In this document: positions 25,508 to 37,900 of the stretch, one piece after another | Layout: every line of letters starts with the position of its first letter | Position numbering within the stretch: position 1 is the stretch's first letter | From: Aquilaria yunnanensis | Lineage: Eukaryota > Streptophyta > Magnoliopsida > Malvales > Thymelaeaceae | Length of the DNA stretch: 64,000 bases | Reading direction: 5' to 3' | NCBI GenBank assembly: GCA_039654915.1 | Contig: CM077594.1 | Location: forward strand, 110,870,893 to 110,934,892 | Made by a program: the position numbers and the translations under genes | The notes under the pieces: generated by a model | What the model saw: only the letters and a program-made list of their open reading frames with translations | Told to the model about the DNA's origin: nothing | Databases searched by the model: none

Positions 25508-26770
25508 TCTTCCTGCCGAAAAATAATGCCCCACAACACCTCAAATATTAAAAGTTGCAGCTGGAATTTTTTATTGCTTAGGTCAGCCTCTTTGATACGG
25601 ATAAACATTAATGGGTAAGATTTTCCAATAAGAAACAAATGGCCAATAAGTTAACAAAAACATCTTGGACCACAAGAAGCCACTAATTGATCTGTGCCTA
25701 CCCTTTTTCAGCAGTGATTTCATATCTAATCCACTTCGACAAAAGCAGAACTGGGCAGATGTTGCTATGTCTCATGGAAGTTGGCACTGACACCCATCTT
25801 CATGACTGTTAAATGTTACTGGTATACTGTTTATTTACCTGCTATTCTGCCCAAATTGATAAAAGGACACCCTTCCCACAAATTTTTACTCCATCTTGAG
25901 TTTTTTATGGGAAGAAATGTTTAGAACCCAGATAACAGCTCTTCAATATGGGAGTTCAGAAGAATATGTGTTTTATTCGCTGCTAAATGTTGGTCGGAAT
26001 TTTCGAAGCTTCTGTCTTTTTCCCCCCTCCTTCCGGTGCAATCGCTAATACAGGCCTTACAACTGTGGCAATTACATTATTGGTAATACGTAAGCAAAAT
26101 CCTTGGACAGCTGAATTTTGAGAGAACTATAATTGCCAAGCACTGTAAGATTATTAATCTTGAGAAGTTTCTCAACTTTAGTGGTTAATGAGTCATCAAA
26201 TACTTTAAAAAACTAATAGAGACACATAAAGGATATATATCTTTGCCAATCTTCCTTGCATTCCAAAGGCTAGTTGGCTCTATTGCAACCATTAAACCAA
26301 GGCCAAAATTTTTACACGAAATTTACATGGAAATTTATGACGCACCTTCACCTTAAAGATTGACTTCCTGGATGTCCATTTCAGCTTTTAGCTTTCTTAA
26401 GCCAAAACGTTTCTTATTAGTATAATTTCGGTCCCCAGTCATACAAAATTCCATTCCTCCTCTGATGTAAGCAGACTTTATCTTAAAAATGATTGTCCCT
26501 TATATAATTTGCAGGCTCTGTTCATGTATATGCGCATGCATGCAGTCATGCATCTAAGTGTCCATATGACCATATCAACAAATAGACAAACTCACAGTCA
26601 CGACTCATGTACATCTACCGCATGTAGATTCAGCATATGATACTTTATAAAACATAAACATGATTTGTTCGGTATTAAAATGGTCTCAACTTTAGGAAAG
26701 TCTTCTCCACAGTTGTTTTCAGGTTTTCTCCACAGTTCCTTTACCTTGCCTGGATGGGACCATCCCAGCC
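25508..26770. other. Intergenic DNA upstream of the bZIP gene
   Basis: No gene or paired repeat recognised. It presumably contains the distal promoter of the bZIP gene. Confidence 0.5.
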
Positions 26771-26780
26771 TTCTCCCCTC

Positions 26781-26787
26781 TATAAGA
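26781..26787 (+). promoter_or_regulatory. Candidate TATA box of the bZIP gene
   Basis: The sequence tataaga, preceded by a C/T-rich tract, lies 150 bases before the chosen bZIP start codon. It lies after an in-frame ATG at 26754, which argues against that ATG being in the transcript. Confidence 0.5.
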
Positions 26788-26930
26788 ATCTCCACACCCC
26801 ATGCTCTGGTCTCGCCTCTCAGAATAACTTAGTCCCTCTTCTTCCCCTCCAAGCTTTAGTTCCTTGTGTTTTACTTTGTCAACTTGTTTTTTCCTCTTTT
26901 CCGTTTCCAAGTTTTCCTCTGGTTCAAACC

Positions 26931-27470
26931 ATGCAGCGTGCTGAGGTCTCAGGACTAAGCTATCTTGTGCCTAACCCAACCCCCTATTCAGCACAACTGA
27001 ATATGACTCTTGGCAGCAACCCCATGTTTCCAATGGGCAATTTCTCAAACCCTTCCTACAATTTCTATATTCATCAGGTGGAGGACTTCAATCCCCAGTC
27101 CTCATGCATTAGCAGCAATTCAACTTCTGATGAGGCTGATGAGCAACAACTAAATCTCATCAATGAGCGGAAGCAGAGAAGGATGATATCCAACAGAGAG
27201 TCTGCACGCAGATCACGCATGCGCAAGCAAAGACACCTGGATGAGCTTTGGTCGCAGGTAGTTTGGCTCAGGAGTGAGAACCACCAGCTAATTGATAAGC
27301 TGAACCATGTTTCAGAGAGCCATGATCGGGTTGTCCAAGAAAATGTTCAGCTAAAAGAGGAAGCCTCAGAACTTCGTCAAATGCTTTCTGACATGCAACT
27401 TGGAAGCCCTTACTCTAACCTGAGAGACCTGGAAGATATTGCCCTAGAACACAGCTTATCTGATAACTAA
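26931..27470 (+). CDS. bZIP transcription factor, bZIP43-like (group S)
   Basis: Intronless CDS for 179 residues. The basic region lies at about residues 78-100 with the diagnostic N88-x7-R96 spacing (ISNRESARRSRMRKQR). A leucine zipper follows with heptad positions L106, L113, L120, V127, V134, L141 and L148. The N-terminus is Ser/Asn/Pro-rich, and a STSDEADEQQ acidic stretch precedes the basic region. Together with the ELWSQVVWLRSENHQL and ENVQLKEE text, this matches Arabidopsis bZIP42/43-type group S proteins, which are nuclear and bind ACGT-core DNA as dimers. The frame stays open upstream to an ATG at 26754, but a TATA-like box at 26781 and poor sequence character favour the ATG at 26931. 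Specific targets and biological role cannot be read from the sequence. Confidence 0.93.
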   Translation: MQRAEVSGLSYLVPNPTPYSAQLNMTLGSNPMFPMGNFSNPSYNFYIHQVEDFNPQSSCISSNSTSDEADEQQLNLINERKQRRMISNRESARRSRMRKQRHLDELWSQVVWLRSENHQLIDKLNHVSESHDRVVQENVQLKEEASELRQMLSDMQLGSPYSNLRDLEDIALEHSLSDN

Positions 27471-30110
27471 GCATCAAACTGATTTGCTAGTTCTATGCAT
27501 TTGCTAGGCTAAGATCAGGACAACTGTCCTTTGCTTTTCATTCCACTTTCTACCTCTTATGTGCTATTTAACCAGTACATGCGTAGCTTTATGCCAGGTG
27601 AGGTCGTAAGAAAGTGATAATAACATGTCCTGCAAATGACATCAAGCTGCACAACAACACCCCCCCCCCAAACACACACACACACACAAACAAAACTCCT
27701 TCCTCTGCACCAATGAAACGCCTAAAGTTTTTCCCAACTTTAAGTTCAGATTCATCTATATTCCCTTTCTACCAAGAAGACTGGAACTTTATCCTTGTTT
27801 CAGAATTTAATGAGGTGCCTCATTGACATTTTGGGGTTTCTCTTGCGGTCTCTTATCTTAAGTTCATGTATGCTTATATGATTTATGTCTTTGCAGCACA
27901 CATGGTATGGGTACAGTTGGGAAACTTTATGACAAATTATACGTTGGTGCCATTCACTTTGGGACAAAAAAATTAAAAAAAAAAATGCCATCTTTTAGAT
28001 GGCAGGAACAATATTTACTCTCTTTCTTTCCTACAATTAAAGATGCTAAAATCCCAGTAAAGGAAATCTCGGATATTATTATCTAGAGAAGAGACTCCGC
28101 AGAGGAACTTTCTTAGACATTACAGTTTGAGACCTTGAGTACAAGAGATAGCATCTTGAATCTGGACCAGTTTGTATTGTACAAGATATAAATCTGATTC
28201 GGAGATTGGAATTCGACCTAGAAAGGAAAGAACTTAAGGATGTCGGGTTCATGTTTAAAAGACTGCTATGAAAAAGAAACCTGAGAGGAAAAGCTATCAT
28301 TAAGTGCCAAGCACTACAACTTGCTTAAAAGACCGCTTTCTTTGGATTTGCATAGACTCAGGTTTTCAGATATAACATTCCTGCAGGTCCAGGTGCCTAG
28401 CTGAACCTTTGTCTAGGCTGTAGCTTACAAGTTAAGACCTCTGCATATAATATTGTCTCCAGAAAAAAAAAATGGGGAAAAGAGTCCTCTTTGTATTTTC
28501 TTCTCTTTATACTGGTTTTATTAAGGGGAAAGTGCTACTTGATTTTGTAAATTTGTAAGGATACCTTTTTCTTAGACTATATAGCCTGGACTCATCTTTG
28601 TCCTCTATTTATTCTACCTCGTACAATTATACTGGTGCAATCAATTGGCTTCTAGAGGTAAAACAGGAAAAGTCAGATGTTAAATTGTGCATAGCTATTA
28701 CATAGACCCGTTCACATGGCAACAAGAATGAAACAAATTCGAACTACCTATGGGTTAAACCTGATGAAATGCGGCTGCTGCATCATTATTTGGAATAGTT
28801 CATCTGCATGTATTTAGTAGCACTCCTAGCAAACGAAAGTACAGAGATAAGAATAACTAATGGCTCATTTGCTTCCTATTTTACCTTCTCCTGTCTCACT
28901 CCTGAAGACCCCCAGTAACTGCATTATATAAACCCAAAGGGAAAAAGACAACAAACGATGAAGAGCAAGAAGATAAAAAGTATATATGATCCTGGACAGT
29001 AACAAATTCAGTATCTTTAAGGCTAATAATAAGTATGGTTATTATTTTTCTGGTAACCTGTTAGGTACAATTATGAATGTCTTGTTATATTTTGTATGTA
29101 GGATGTTCCTAGAGTTATAATTGAAGATAAAGTTTATACATTGACATGCTTGTGTGAGGCATTTATGCAGCAGATTAGTTTTGGAAATTCTGGAAATTCA
29201 GCTTTACCTTCTCGCTGTTGTTCCTTTCTCTCTTTCCATTCTTTTACCTGTTCTTTGTTCTTTTTGCAGCTCAAGTTTAAAATAAACTTGTCTATTTAAC
29301 TGCAACTAAAATCTGGACTATAAAAATTTACAATTCAATGAAATGCAAAAAAGTAAACATGTCCTAATTGGTACCATCCCTCTCCATGACTCAGACTAGA
29401 ACAGCATGGGACACATTAAGGCTTCAAAACCAAATGAGGATATAACGAAAGGAAAATGAAAACTTTACTCTTCCTCATTAACATCATCCCTACTCGAAAG
29501 TCCATTACCAGACACAAAAAAACCACTACGCCGGTGTGTCAGAACACAGATAAATATAGGTTAATTTGTCAATGCACCAGATGTATTGAATCTGAGAATC
29601 TAGCAGGCAACTAAATTTAGCAAGGAAAACCCACTATAAAACACGCAAATAAACGATTTGGGAGTTCGCAACGCAAAAAGATTTTTGCTGCAGCCTATAT
29701 ACCGGAAAGTTTCCGGACTCCAATTTCGGCCATTATTATGGTTACACGCAGCTTACCGATCCGGCTCATCAGGGCAGTTCAGTGAGTCACAATTTTTTCG
29801 TTTTTGATTTTTCTAATACAAAAACACGGTGCAAGTTACTTAAAAGATTTTAGAAAGGAAATGAATGGGACAATTCAATAAACCTTTACTGAAACTTGAA
29901 TCATGATGGCGGATAATCCTTGTGCACTTGACATGAAAACTTTTAAAAACGATTGCACACCTTTGGGTTTGGGGAACATTTTTCGGAATATAATTAAGAT
30001 TACTGACACTAAATTGCCAATTTTCGCAAATCAAAAGCAAAAGCTCCACATTACGAAAGTTGTGCCGGTGAAACTGAATTAATGCGGCGAGGTTGGGCTT
30101 ATTGAATCAA
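27471..30110. other. Intergenic DNA downstream of the bZIP gene
   Basis: Probable 3' UTR first, then unassigned DNA. A short poly-C and (CA)n tract lies at 27661-27689. No conserved protein fragment or bounded transposon was recognised. Confidence 0.55.
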
Positions 30111-30660
30111 ATACTGCGGCCACCATGATATACTATATGATATACTGCTTATTGCGGATGTGTAGTGTGTGATATATCAGTTTTTATTCTATATCATAAT
30201 ATTGCACAATATACAGTCATATACTATATTTACTCCAGGTATATCACTTACTGCTAATTTTTTAAAATGTTTTAGCCAGTTTACTGAAGTATATTATGGT
30301 ATACCGTATGATATATCATAAGTATACCACATACAGCGAGTTAGAAATTTTTTTTATTTCACATTATTGTACCACATACATGCATATTTAGTTTTTTATT
30401 GACTAATATTTATTTTGTTCTACATATTCCATTTTTTTTGTTTTCATATAAAAAATATCATCTTTTATATATATTTTATTTATGTTAAGAAAATTATGTT
30501 AAAAATAATTAGAATACATATAAAATGTGCAAAAAAACTTATATTTGATGATTTTCATCTTATACTAATATTTTAATATTTTTTATGAAAATGGTAATGA
30601 TATGTTGTGTTATATATCATATGATATATCTATAATTTACAGAGTGCAGCATACCTAACA
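30111..30660. repeat. AT-rich block with tatatcat palindromes
   Basis: Full of short self-complementary words such as gatatac, tatatca and atatgatatat at both ends, and A/T-rich between. It resembles a decayed palindromic MITE, but no exact TIR pair or TSD could be fixed. The AT-rich stretch at 16200-16950 has a similar look. Confidence 0.35.
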
Positions 30661-30970
30661 GTAATGGTATTGAATATTTTGGTAAGGCCAACCCTCAAAT
30701 TAGAGTTTGATCCAGAGCATGAAGTTGCATTTATTTATAATAAGTTGCCATTGATAAGTTTTGGGTTGAGCCATGATTGGAGAGAAGAGAGTGGCCACAG
30801 GAAGGAGATAGTATTTGCAAGCAGTAACCAGCAGTGCAAAATAATGTGTAGAGTTAAAAGGGGGAAAAAAGCCAAAACAAAGGAAAAGGCCAAGTTGTGT
30901 GGGTTATTCTACTAAAAAATGCTATCGGAAACATTGAATGCTTAGATGATGTGTGCATACGCACCTATGA

Positions 30971-31192
30971 GAATGTTGGTGGTGCAATGAGTGTAGGAGA
31001 AATGGGACCAAGATTGGCGAGATGTCATTCCTGGAGCCTAAGTCCGCTATTGATGGTGGATACGACAATCAATCACTAGATCTAACTCTGAGCAAAGGCG
31101 GTGGGGGTGAAAAATGGGGTGATTCACTGGGCCCCATTGGGTTGGGCATGATGGCTCATTATCTCTCATTCTTCTTAGGTATCCAAACTTGA
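30971..31192 (+). other. Unassigned open frame with an EAR-like LDLTL motif
   Basis: A frame open for 73 codons has no internal stop and reads GGYDNQSLDLTLSKGGGG near its middle. LDLTL fits the LxLxL pattern of EAR repression motifs in plant transcription factors, and Gly/Asp-rich text around it looks coding-like. There is no good start codon, splice pattern or second domain. A neighbouring 83-codon frame at 30664-30915 is also unrecognised. It may be a fragment of a dead or transposon-captured gene, or chance. Confidence 0.25.
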
Positions 31193-31503
31193 ACTTGAAC
31201 TTGAACCCTACTTTCCCAAATTCAACTATACAAACATGAACCCGACCTTACCAACAAGTCATAAGGAGTGTACGGGTTTAACTAAAGGTAACCAATGGGC
31301 CGGGTTGACGCAAGCCCACCTCGTACCTGGCTCTGGTCAAGCTCGGACCAACACGAAGTCAATTCGGGAGGAGGTAGGCCAAATCAGCACATATTAGCCC
31401 AGAATCACACTCGACTTAGAACCGAACTGGCCCAAAACCGGCCGGGTTGACTGTTTAGCAGCTGAATATTACCTGTTTCAAAAATTCAAAAAGAAAAATG
31501 GTA

Positions 31504-31737
31504 CTCCCTCTGTCCCATATTCTTTGAAACACTCACTTTTTAGCAATTAATCTATGATTTTTTATTTTCAATTTTTAGTATATCAATAAAAAAAATTTGT
31601 ATATAAATGACAAATAAAAACCTATAGTTTCCAAATATATATTTTTAATTTTTTTTCTAACAATCAATAATATAAATAAATTCAAGTCAAACTATGGTAA
31701 AAAATCAACTGTTTCAAACAATATGGGATGAAAGGAG
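31504..31737. mobile_element. Stowaway-type MITE (Tc1/mariner), nested
   Basis: Left end ctccctctgtcccatat is the canonical Stowaway terminus. The right end, reverse-complemented, is ctcctttcatcccatat. It is flanked by the TA dinucleotide (31502-31503 and 31738-31739). It is 234 bp, non-coding, with inner inverted text tttgaaaca / tgtttcaaa. It inserted into the hAT element and so is younger. Confidence 0.92.
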
Positions 31738-32025
31738 TATAATTACACCTTGCCTCCAAAAAAAATTTTTTTGTTTCAAACTTTTTTACCCCTTCCAACA
31801 ACCATAAACGACTAGTATTTTAAGGCTTTTTAGGCAAACCAAATTTTTTCCTCTCCTATAAGTAAGGAGCCTTACTCCCACACTTCTTCACACCAAGCTC
31901 TTCTCTCCATCTACAATATTCTCTCACTCTCTCAACTAGATCTCACCCATTTTCTTAATCTTCCACTAATATTTTCTTAATCTCCTCTTAATATTTTCTC
32001 TATCTACAATTATTTTCTTTTACTC

Positions 32026-34110
32026 ATGGTTCCACGAAGGAAGAACTTTGGCAAAGGTGTCGCAAGCTCCTTATCTCCCACCGAGGTTGGGTCAATTTTC
32101 CAAGGCTGCTTGTTCCACAAAAGTTGAGGCGTTCACATCCAAGAGGTTGCCAACAATGACACCAACATTGACATGTCAAATTACAACTTATGCCTTGATG
32201 ATCAACTTTCCGATGATAACATTGAAATGGTTCTATCAACCCAAGTCAACCCAATTGATGCCGATGGGTTGTAACAAACATTTCAAAATGAGCAATCAGA
32301 AGTGACCTAAGGGAAATCCAATAATTTGAAAGCATCTGTGTGAGTGCATTTCGAGCAAATTTGGAAGGCGAGGTGAGGTTTTATGAAGTGCAAACATCGC
32401 CACAACAAGTTAGCACACAAGTTCAATTCTGGAATGGGCACACTATCACGGCATTTAAGAAAAATCCACAGAAATCTTGTCAGCACTTTTGGTGATCAAA
32501 CCTAATTAACAGGCATGAGGAGCTCCGGTAATTCAGGTATTTTTTTCCTATAACCAAAAAACTATTAAACAAAAATTAATTAATTGGATGATAATTATTG
32601 AAAAATCATTCAAACAAGCGGAGAATAAACACTTAAAGAGATTTATTGTTAAAAATCTGAATCCTACTTATAAGAAAACTTTTAGGCAAACAACTAAAAG
32701 AGAAAGTTTTAAGTTGTATGAAGCTATGGGATGTGGTTTACAAGTATATTTCTCACACTTGATCATTGTCTTTCATTTACATCTGATCTGTGGACATCAC
32801 TAATGGCATTAGATACATGATGACTGAGTAATGCATAAATGAATCATTGCATTCAAATACATTAAATCTGATCATACAATGATGGAACATTTTTAACTGT
32901 GTAATTGAAAGTTTGCAGGAATTTTTTTATTGTTAATAAAGTTTTATCTATTTCTTTTGACTATGTTTCTAACAATAATTCAGTAATGAGATAATTAATC
33001 AAAAAGATAAACCATAGCTAAAGAAAAAAATTTCCTTGTTCGCTACTTATGTCACATATTAAGTTTATATGTTTAAAATGGTTTGCAGCTTTTGCAAACC
33101 GAAATTACCCTAATTCAGAATGTATTATTTTTTTTTCTAAAAACAAAAAGTAAATTGGCTCGTGAAATCAAAAATATTTTATATTGAAAATGAGGCTAAA
33201 TTTTCTTAGAAAATATTTAAACTAGATTGCCCTACTCGATGGAGCTCAACATTCAAAATGTTGAATGCCGCATAACCATAGGCAAATCTTTTGACTTATT
33301 TTGTTAATTTAAGAGTACACCCCAAAGCATTCACAGACGAAATGTGGGAAAAATGTTTCAAGTTGGTTGAGTTGCTAAGGTATTTTTATGGAGTAACAAA
33401 CTTTTTCTTCGGGGTTTATTATCCAACTATGCTCCAAGTAATATAGTATTTTATAAACATTGTCTATATTTTTAACCAATACAAGGACGATATGTTTTTA
33501 CAACTAATTATAGAAGCAATGCACAAGAAATGACTAGATTATTTTCAATATATCACACCCATTTATCTAGTTGCATGTGCATTAGACCTGAATGTAAAAA
33601 TTACGGATTGCCTTCAATTGCTAGAAGCATACTATCATACATATTTAGAACAGAATCAAGTTTCTGCACTTGTTATTTTCACTGAGGCTGACCACAATTT
33701 GAGGGAGTTATACAAACTTTACTCTTAGTGTGATTCTGATAAAGTTAAGACATCTAAATCAACATCGGCTCAACATTCCACCTCGTTCTCATTATCACGG
33801 TTCAATCATGTGGCACATATCCTAAAATGACTAAGATCCACAAACTCTAGATTGGCTTAATGGAATGATTACCTTAAGACTTCATTTAAAAACAATGAGG
33901 ATGACATTCTCGAGTGGTGGAAGAACAATAGAGAAAGATTTCCGATTTTGTCCATAACGGAATGATAGATTTTGGTAGTATTGGTCTTTACCATCGTCTT
34001 CAAGACAGCTTTTAGTACAGGAAAAAGAGTCATTTCAAAGAAATGGGTAATGCTCACACCTAAGACTGTTGAGGTTTACATCAGCAACTGGGATTAGGCC
34101 TTTGTTGCTC
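32026..34110 (+). pseudogene. hAT transposase pseudogene
   Basis: A start-like ATG at 32026 leads a basic N-terminus (MVPRRKNFGKGVASS). Around 32389-32455 there is a degenerate BED zinc finger (CKHRHNKLAHKF, then GTLSRHLRKIHRN), in which the second Cys is replaced. At 32588-32800 a frame resembles the hAT core entry (IIEKSFKQAENKHLKRFIVK), followed in another frame by TSDLWTSL. Around 33855-34080 lies the C-terminal dimerisation domain (DILEWWKNNRERFPILS, then LTPKTVEVYISNWD). Frameshifts and stops occur throughout, so no functional enzyme is made. Confidence 0.85.
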
Positions 34111-35999
34111 TAAAAAAAGCAAGACATGAAAAACTTGGAAGATGGGGTCCCATCCGATGAGGATGCACAAAAGTAAATTGTATATTTTCATTTTGGTTTT
34201 TAGATTGTACTCTATCTAATTATGCTATGAAGCACAAATCTTAGACTTTACTTTTTGGTTTTTTTAGAACATTTCACCATTTTCAAATGTAAGACACATT
34301 CCAAATGATGTGAGTGTCATTTGGTTTTTCCTTTAACAAAATTTACATCGATGATGGTGTTTTCCTCAAATAAAAGCATGTTTATTCAAATCACACTCGA
34401 ATAATGTTTAAAACTATTTTTTACACTTTTTTCTAAAATTGAAATAGCTTAGACCAGCCCCCGGCCTAGCCCGAGCCCAGGTTAGGCCTGGCCCAAGCCC
34501 AACTTGCATATAAGTGGGTCATGCCTAGGCCCACAATCCCAACCCAAGCTCAACAGGACCAAGCTACTCACCGTCCACCTCGAGGTTTAACTAATTCCAC
34601 TTAATCTGTTTCAAATTAGTATATTTATATTTAAAATATGATTTTATTTTAATATAAAATTATAATTAAATATAAATTAACATATATTACTTTAGCTTAT
34701 AATTTTTTTAGTTTTTAATTAATTGTAAATACACAAAAAATTTTGAAAACATGTGTAAAACACACACACATATAAGTCTAAAAAAAACACATGCTTTAAA
34801 TGGGCTAGCAACTAGTACCTACATACCTGCCTCATAGATACTATCCCAACTCAATTACTCATGGGAAAGGTTTGAGATTAGCTAAATCCAGTTTGTTAAC
34901 ATCTCTAGCTGAGTGTATCTGCATGAGAGGAAAAAAAGAGGCTCAACCTAAGAGTTATTAGTGGTAACATGTTGTAAATATAAACACAACTTTGTGCCTA
35001 GGTTGAAACTTTAATTTATGGGTTAGCCCAACCCGCAAAGTAACCCGCCTCATTAATTCCAATTAATCTTAGCCGAGCTGTCTGTCCTTATATTATTATT
35101 AACCATATAGCACAAAATTGTCATTCCATTTGCGAACCTCTGGAAGACATTCAACTAACAAATGCAAATAGTTAAAATGGAGTATAGTTTTTTTAAAAAA
35201 AAAGGTTAAAATATAGTTCAATTTTGTAAGGGGAAAAAAAAAGAACAAAGTCAGATTAATGTAGAATTTTTTGTGAAAGTTAGTAATGAAAATTTTCAAA
35301 ATATGCTCATTATTGACTATTCAGCTTATTAATATTTAATCTAATGATAACCGTTCCTTACATAAATAATTTTTCTTTTAAAAATGTTCTCATCCAATAA
35401 GGTTTAAAAAAAATATCTAGCAATTTCTAAATATGAATTTTTTGCGTTTACTAATTTAATACTTAATTGAAACCTATAGATAAAACAACAATTTTGCAAC
35501 AAAATATTAGTTTACAACATATTTGTTCCATTCATTAGTCCATTGATAAGTTTGGAATTTAGGATACATTTATGGATAAATGGTGTGATCTAGTCAGGAA
35601 CATATCTCTTACTGATGGACAAAAGGATTTATGTATTAAGTTCACAATGCTAGCTAGTTGATGAGAATTTTGAATGATCTTTATCCTAAACCCGTCAAGT
35701 AAGATATTCTCTAATACCTCATTGGCTCATAACAAAGTTCGATTGCAACCTTTGTTGTTAGTTATGTATTATTTTGATGATGATCAATCTAGGTCGTTCA
35801 ATGTTATGAGCTTTCTAAGATACAGAGGAACTTATGTTATTAGACTATGCATATTGTGCTGTTATTGTGATGACCCATTAATTGGTCAGGGTTCTTTCTT
35901 AGAACGTTAGACCTTGTTTATGTTTTATTATAAGGTATTTTACAGTTACCCTAAATTCATGTTGATACTATAGGTGTATCTTGATATTTTGAAATCTAG

Positions 36000-36038
<39 letters not shown>

Positions 36039-36042
36039 GTAT
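36000..36042. repeat. (TA)n followed by (TGTA)n microsatellite
   Basis: About 13 TA units grade into several gtat units, a simple compound microsatellite. Confidence 0.95.
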
Positions 36043-37266
36043 TTTACATTGTTTAATAGCAACTTCTGAATTCTAATTTTAACATTATAGTAACTATTCT
36101 CTGGTAATTTTAAGTTGCTTAGCATTTTTTTACAGCTAATTGGAATTTAAAAATACTGCTTTACATTTACAAGTGAAATAAGTGATAATTTAAAATATTC
36201 ATTAATTGTAACAAAAAAAAATCAATAGATTGAAATTACTGATAGATAATTATCAGATAAATTAAATTACTATTTTAGACATTATTGTAAGACAATATAA
36301 AAATTGAACATGAAATGTAGATTTTTAAACCTTTATAATGTAAGTATAATATCAACCGAATTTCAAAATTTAACCGTAAATTACTTTTATTCTGAGTTCC
36401 CAAAATCCTTCTTTGAGATTAAATTTATAGATTTTTTTTTGCATGAAATATCAACTAAAAATTCATTTAGGGATTTATAGTCGATATGACTAAAAAAAAA
36501 TTTTATAGTCGATAATGGCGCGGAGTTCTCTATGAACCTGTTCAAATCTTTTATTGACCCAAAAAAAAAAAAATAACAAGCCCATGCACGGTGAATGTAG
36601 GCTTAATAAGCCCTTCGTTTTGAAGCTAATGAAGCGCAGTGCTATCTTTTATAGTCATGCAAGAATGAATGGGCTTGGTAGGATTAATATCCTCATTTGT
36701 CTTAAAATAAAGTTTAATAAAATGCTCATATCTTGTTCCTCTATGGCATTCTAAAGTTTTTTTTCTTTTCTAGTAAGAAATGAAACAGTCAATATCATTC
36801 ATCCATTATATATTCTATCTTGTCACTTACGTATATCCTCTCAAATGCAAATATTGGTTACACTTCTTAAAATTGAATGCAAAATTTTCTGCGAGTTTTT
36901 CAACTTCAATATTTGTAAACAAGTCACATTCAACTATCGTCTTGATAGTTATAATGTGTAGATGTGAAAATAGGTGTCGTGTATTATTGAGAATGTCTAA
37001 TATATTGGTGAGTGCCCTTGGTTTTTTTTTTTTTTTTGTGGGATTATGACTTAATATTGTGCTTTCTGTCTCAACCACTTTGATAAAATGATCAATGGAC
37101 ACCATGGAAAGTAAGAGGTTGGGAGTTTGACTTTTGCCTCAGTCACTTTCCTATATAATGTCATTTAAAGCTGGTTTGGGTTCCTTTGGGGTTCCGAAAA
37201 AGTAGACATTTTTCTTCCTATCTATGCTATAGACATCCCTTATCCTAATACTTATAAAGATGTTTT

Positions 37267-37296
37267 TGTGTACAAATACACACACACACACACACA
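37267..37296. repeat. (CA)n microsatellite
   Basis: Run of acac repeats, about 12 units, in non-coding DNA. Confidence 0.9.
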
Positions 37297-37900
37297 TAAT
37301 GCTTTCTTGTGTTGTACACCAATCCTTTGCCTATCAAGAGCCTACTTGGTATTAGATAAGTTATTTTTCTCAAATTGGATGATGGAAAAAAAAACATTAA
37401 GAAGAGATATGAAGCATACTTTGTTATAAATAATAATCACTGTCTCATTATGTTTATTTAAAAAAAATATTTGTTTGTCCTAAAATTAAATGCTACTTTC
37501 TTATATCTATACATCTTACTAATGTAAATTTGCAATTTTGTAAAGTCTGTGAATTCTCATATGTTTATATTCAAAATAAATTACATGTTGCACTGAGGGA
37601 AATAAACTAAAAATATTATGAGAAACCTTGAAAATACATTTATTATATGCTTCTGTGACACAATATTCACGACCAGAATAAGATTATATTTGTAAAAAAA
37701 AACAAATAATAAGAACAGCAAAAACTTTCAAAATCAGAACTAAAGTACTAATCAATCTTTAGGTCTCAAAGAATTTGATTTTTTTGAATGAATTATTATT
37801 GAAATAATACTCATTACATTTTTCAATTAGTCGATGCTTTTTTTATTTTTAAATGTCGAGGCTCAAAAAGTTTTTCCTTTTTGTCACTAAAAGTTGGGCT

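Larger units (their letters stand above)
31283..34583 (+). mobile_element. Full-length hAT transposon, inactive
   Basis: Flanked by an exact 8-bp TSD, ggtttaac (31275-31282 and 34584-34591), as expected for hAT. Termini are taaaggtaaccaatggg and, reverse-complemented, tcgaggtggacggtgag, diverged but alignable. Subterminal regions are rich in gggcc/ggccc words, typical of plant hAT elements (for example gggccgggttgacg at the left, cccgagcccaggtt at the right). It encodes a broken transposase (listed separately) and contains a Stowaway MITE at 31504-31737. At 3301 bp it has the usual size of an autonomous hAT element. Confidence 0.85.
34592..37900. other. AT-rich intergenic DNA
   Basis: No gene is supported. 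Frames such as 35674-35910, 36780-37049 and 36827-37105 are chance openings without domains. Microsatellites at 36000-36042 and 37267-37296 are listed separately. No bounded transposon was resolved. Confidence 0.55.

Noticed and set aside
30111..30660. Bounded MITE
   Set aside because: The tatatcat words at both ends are inverted, but no precise TIR pair or TSD could be fixed, so it is listed only as an AT-rich block.
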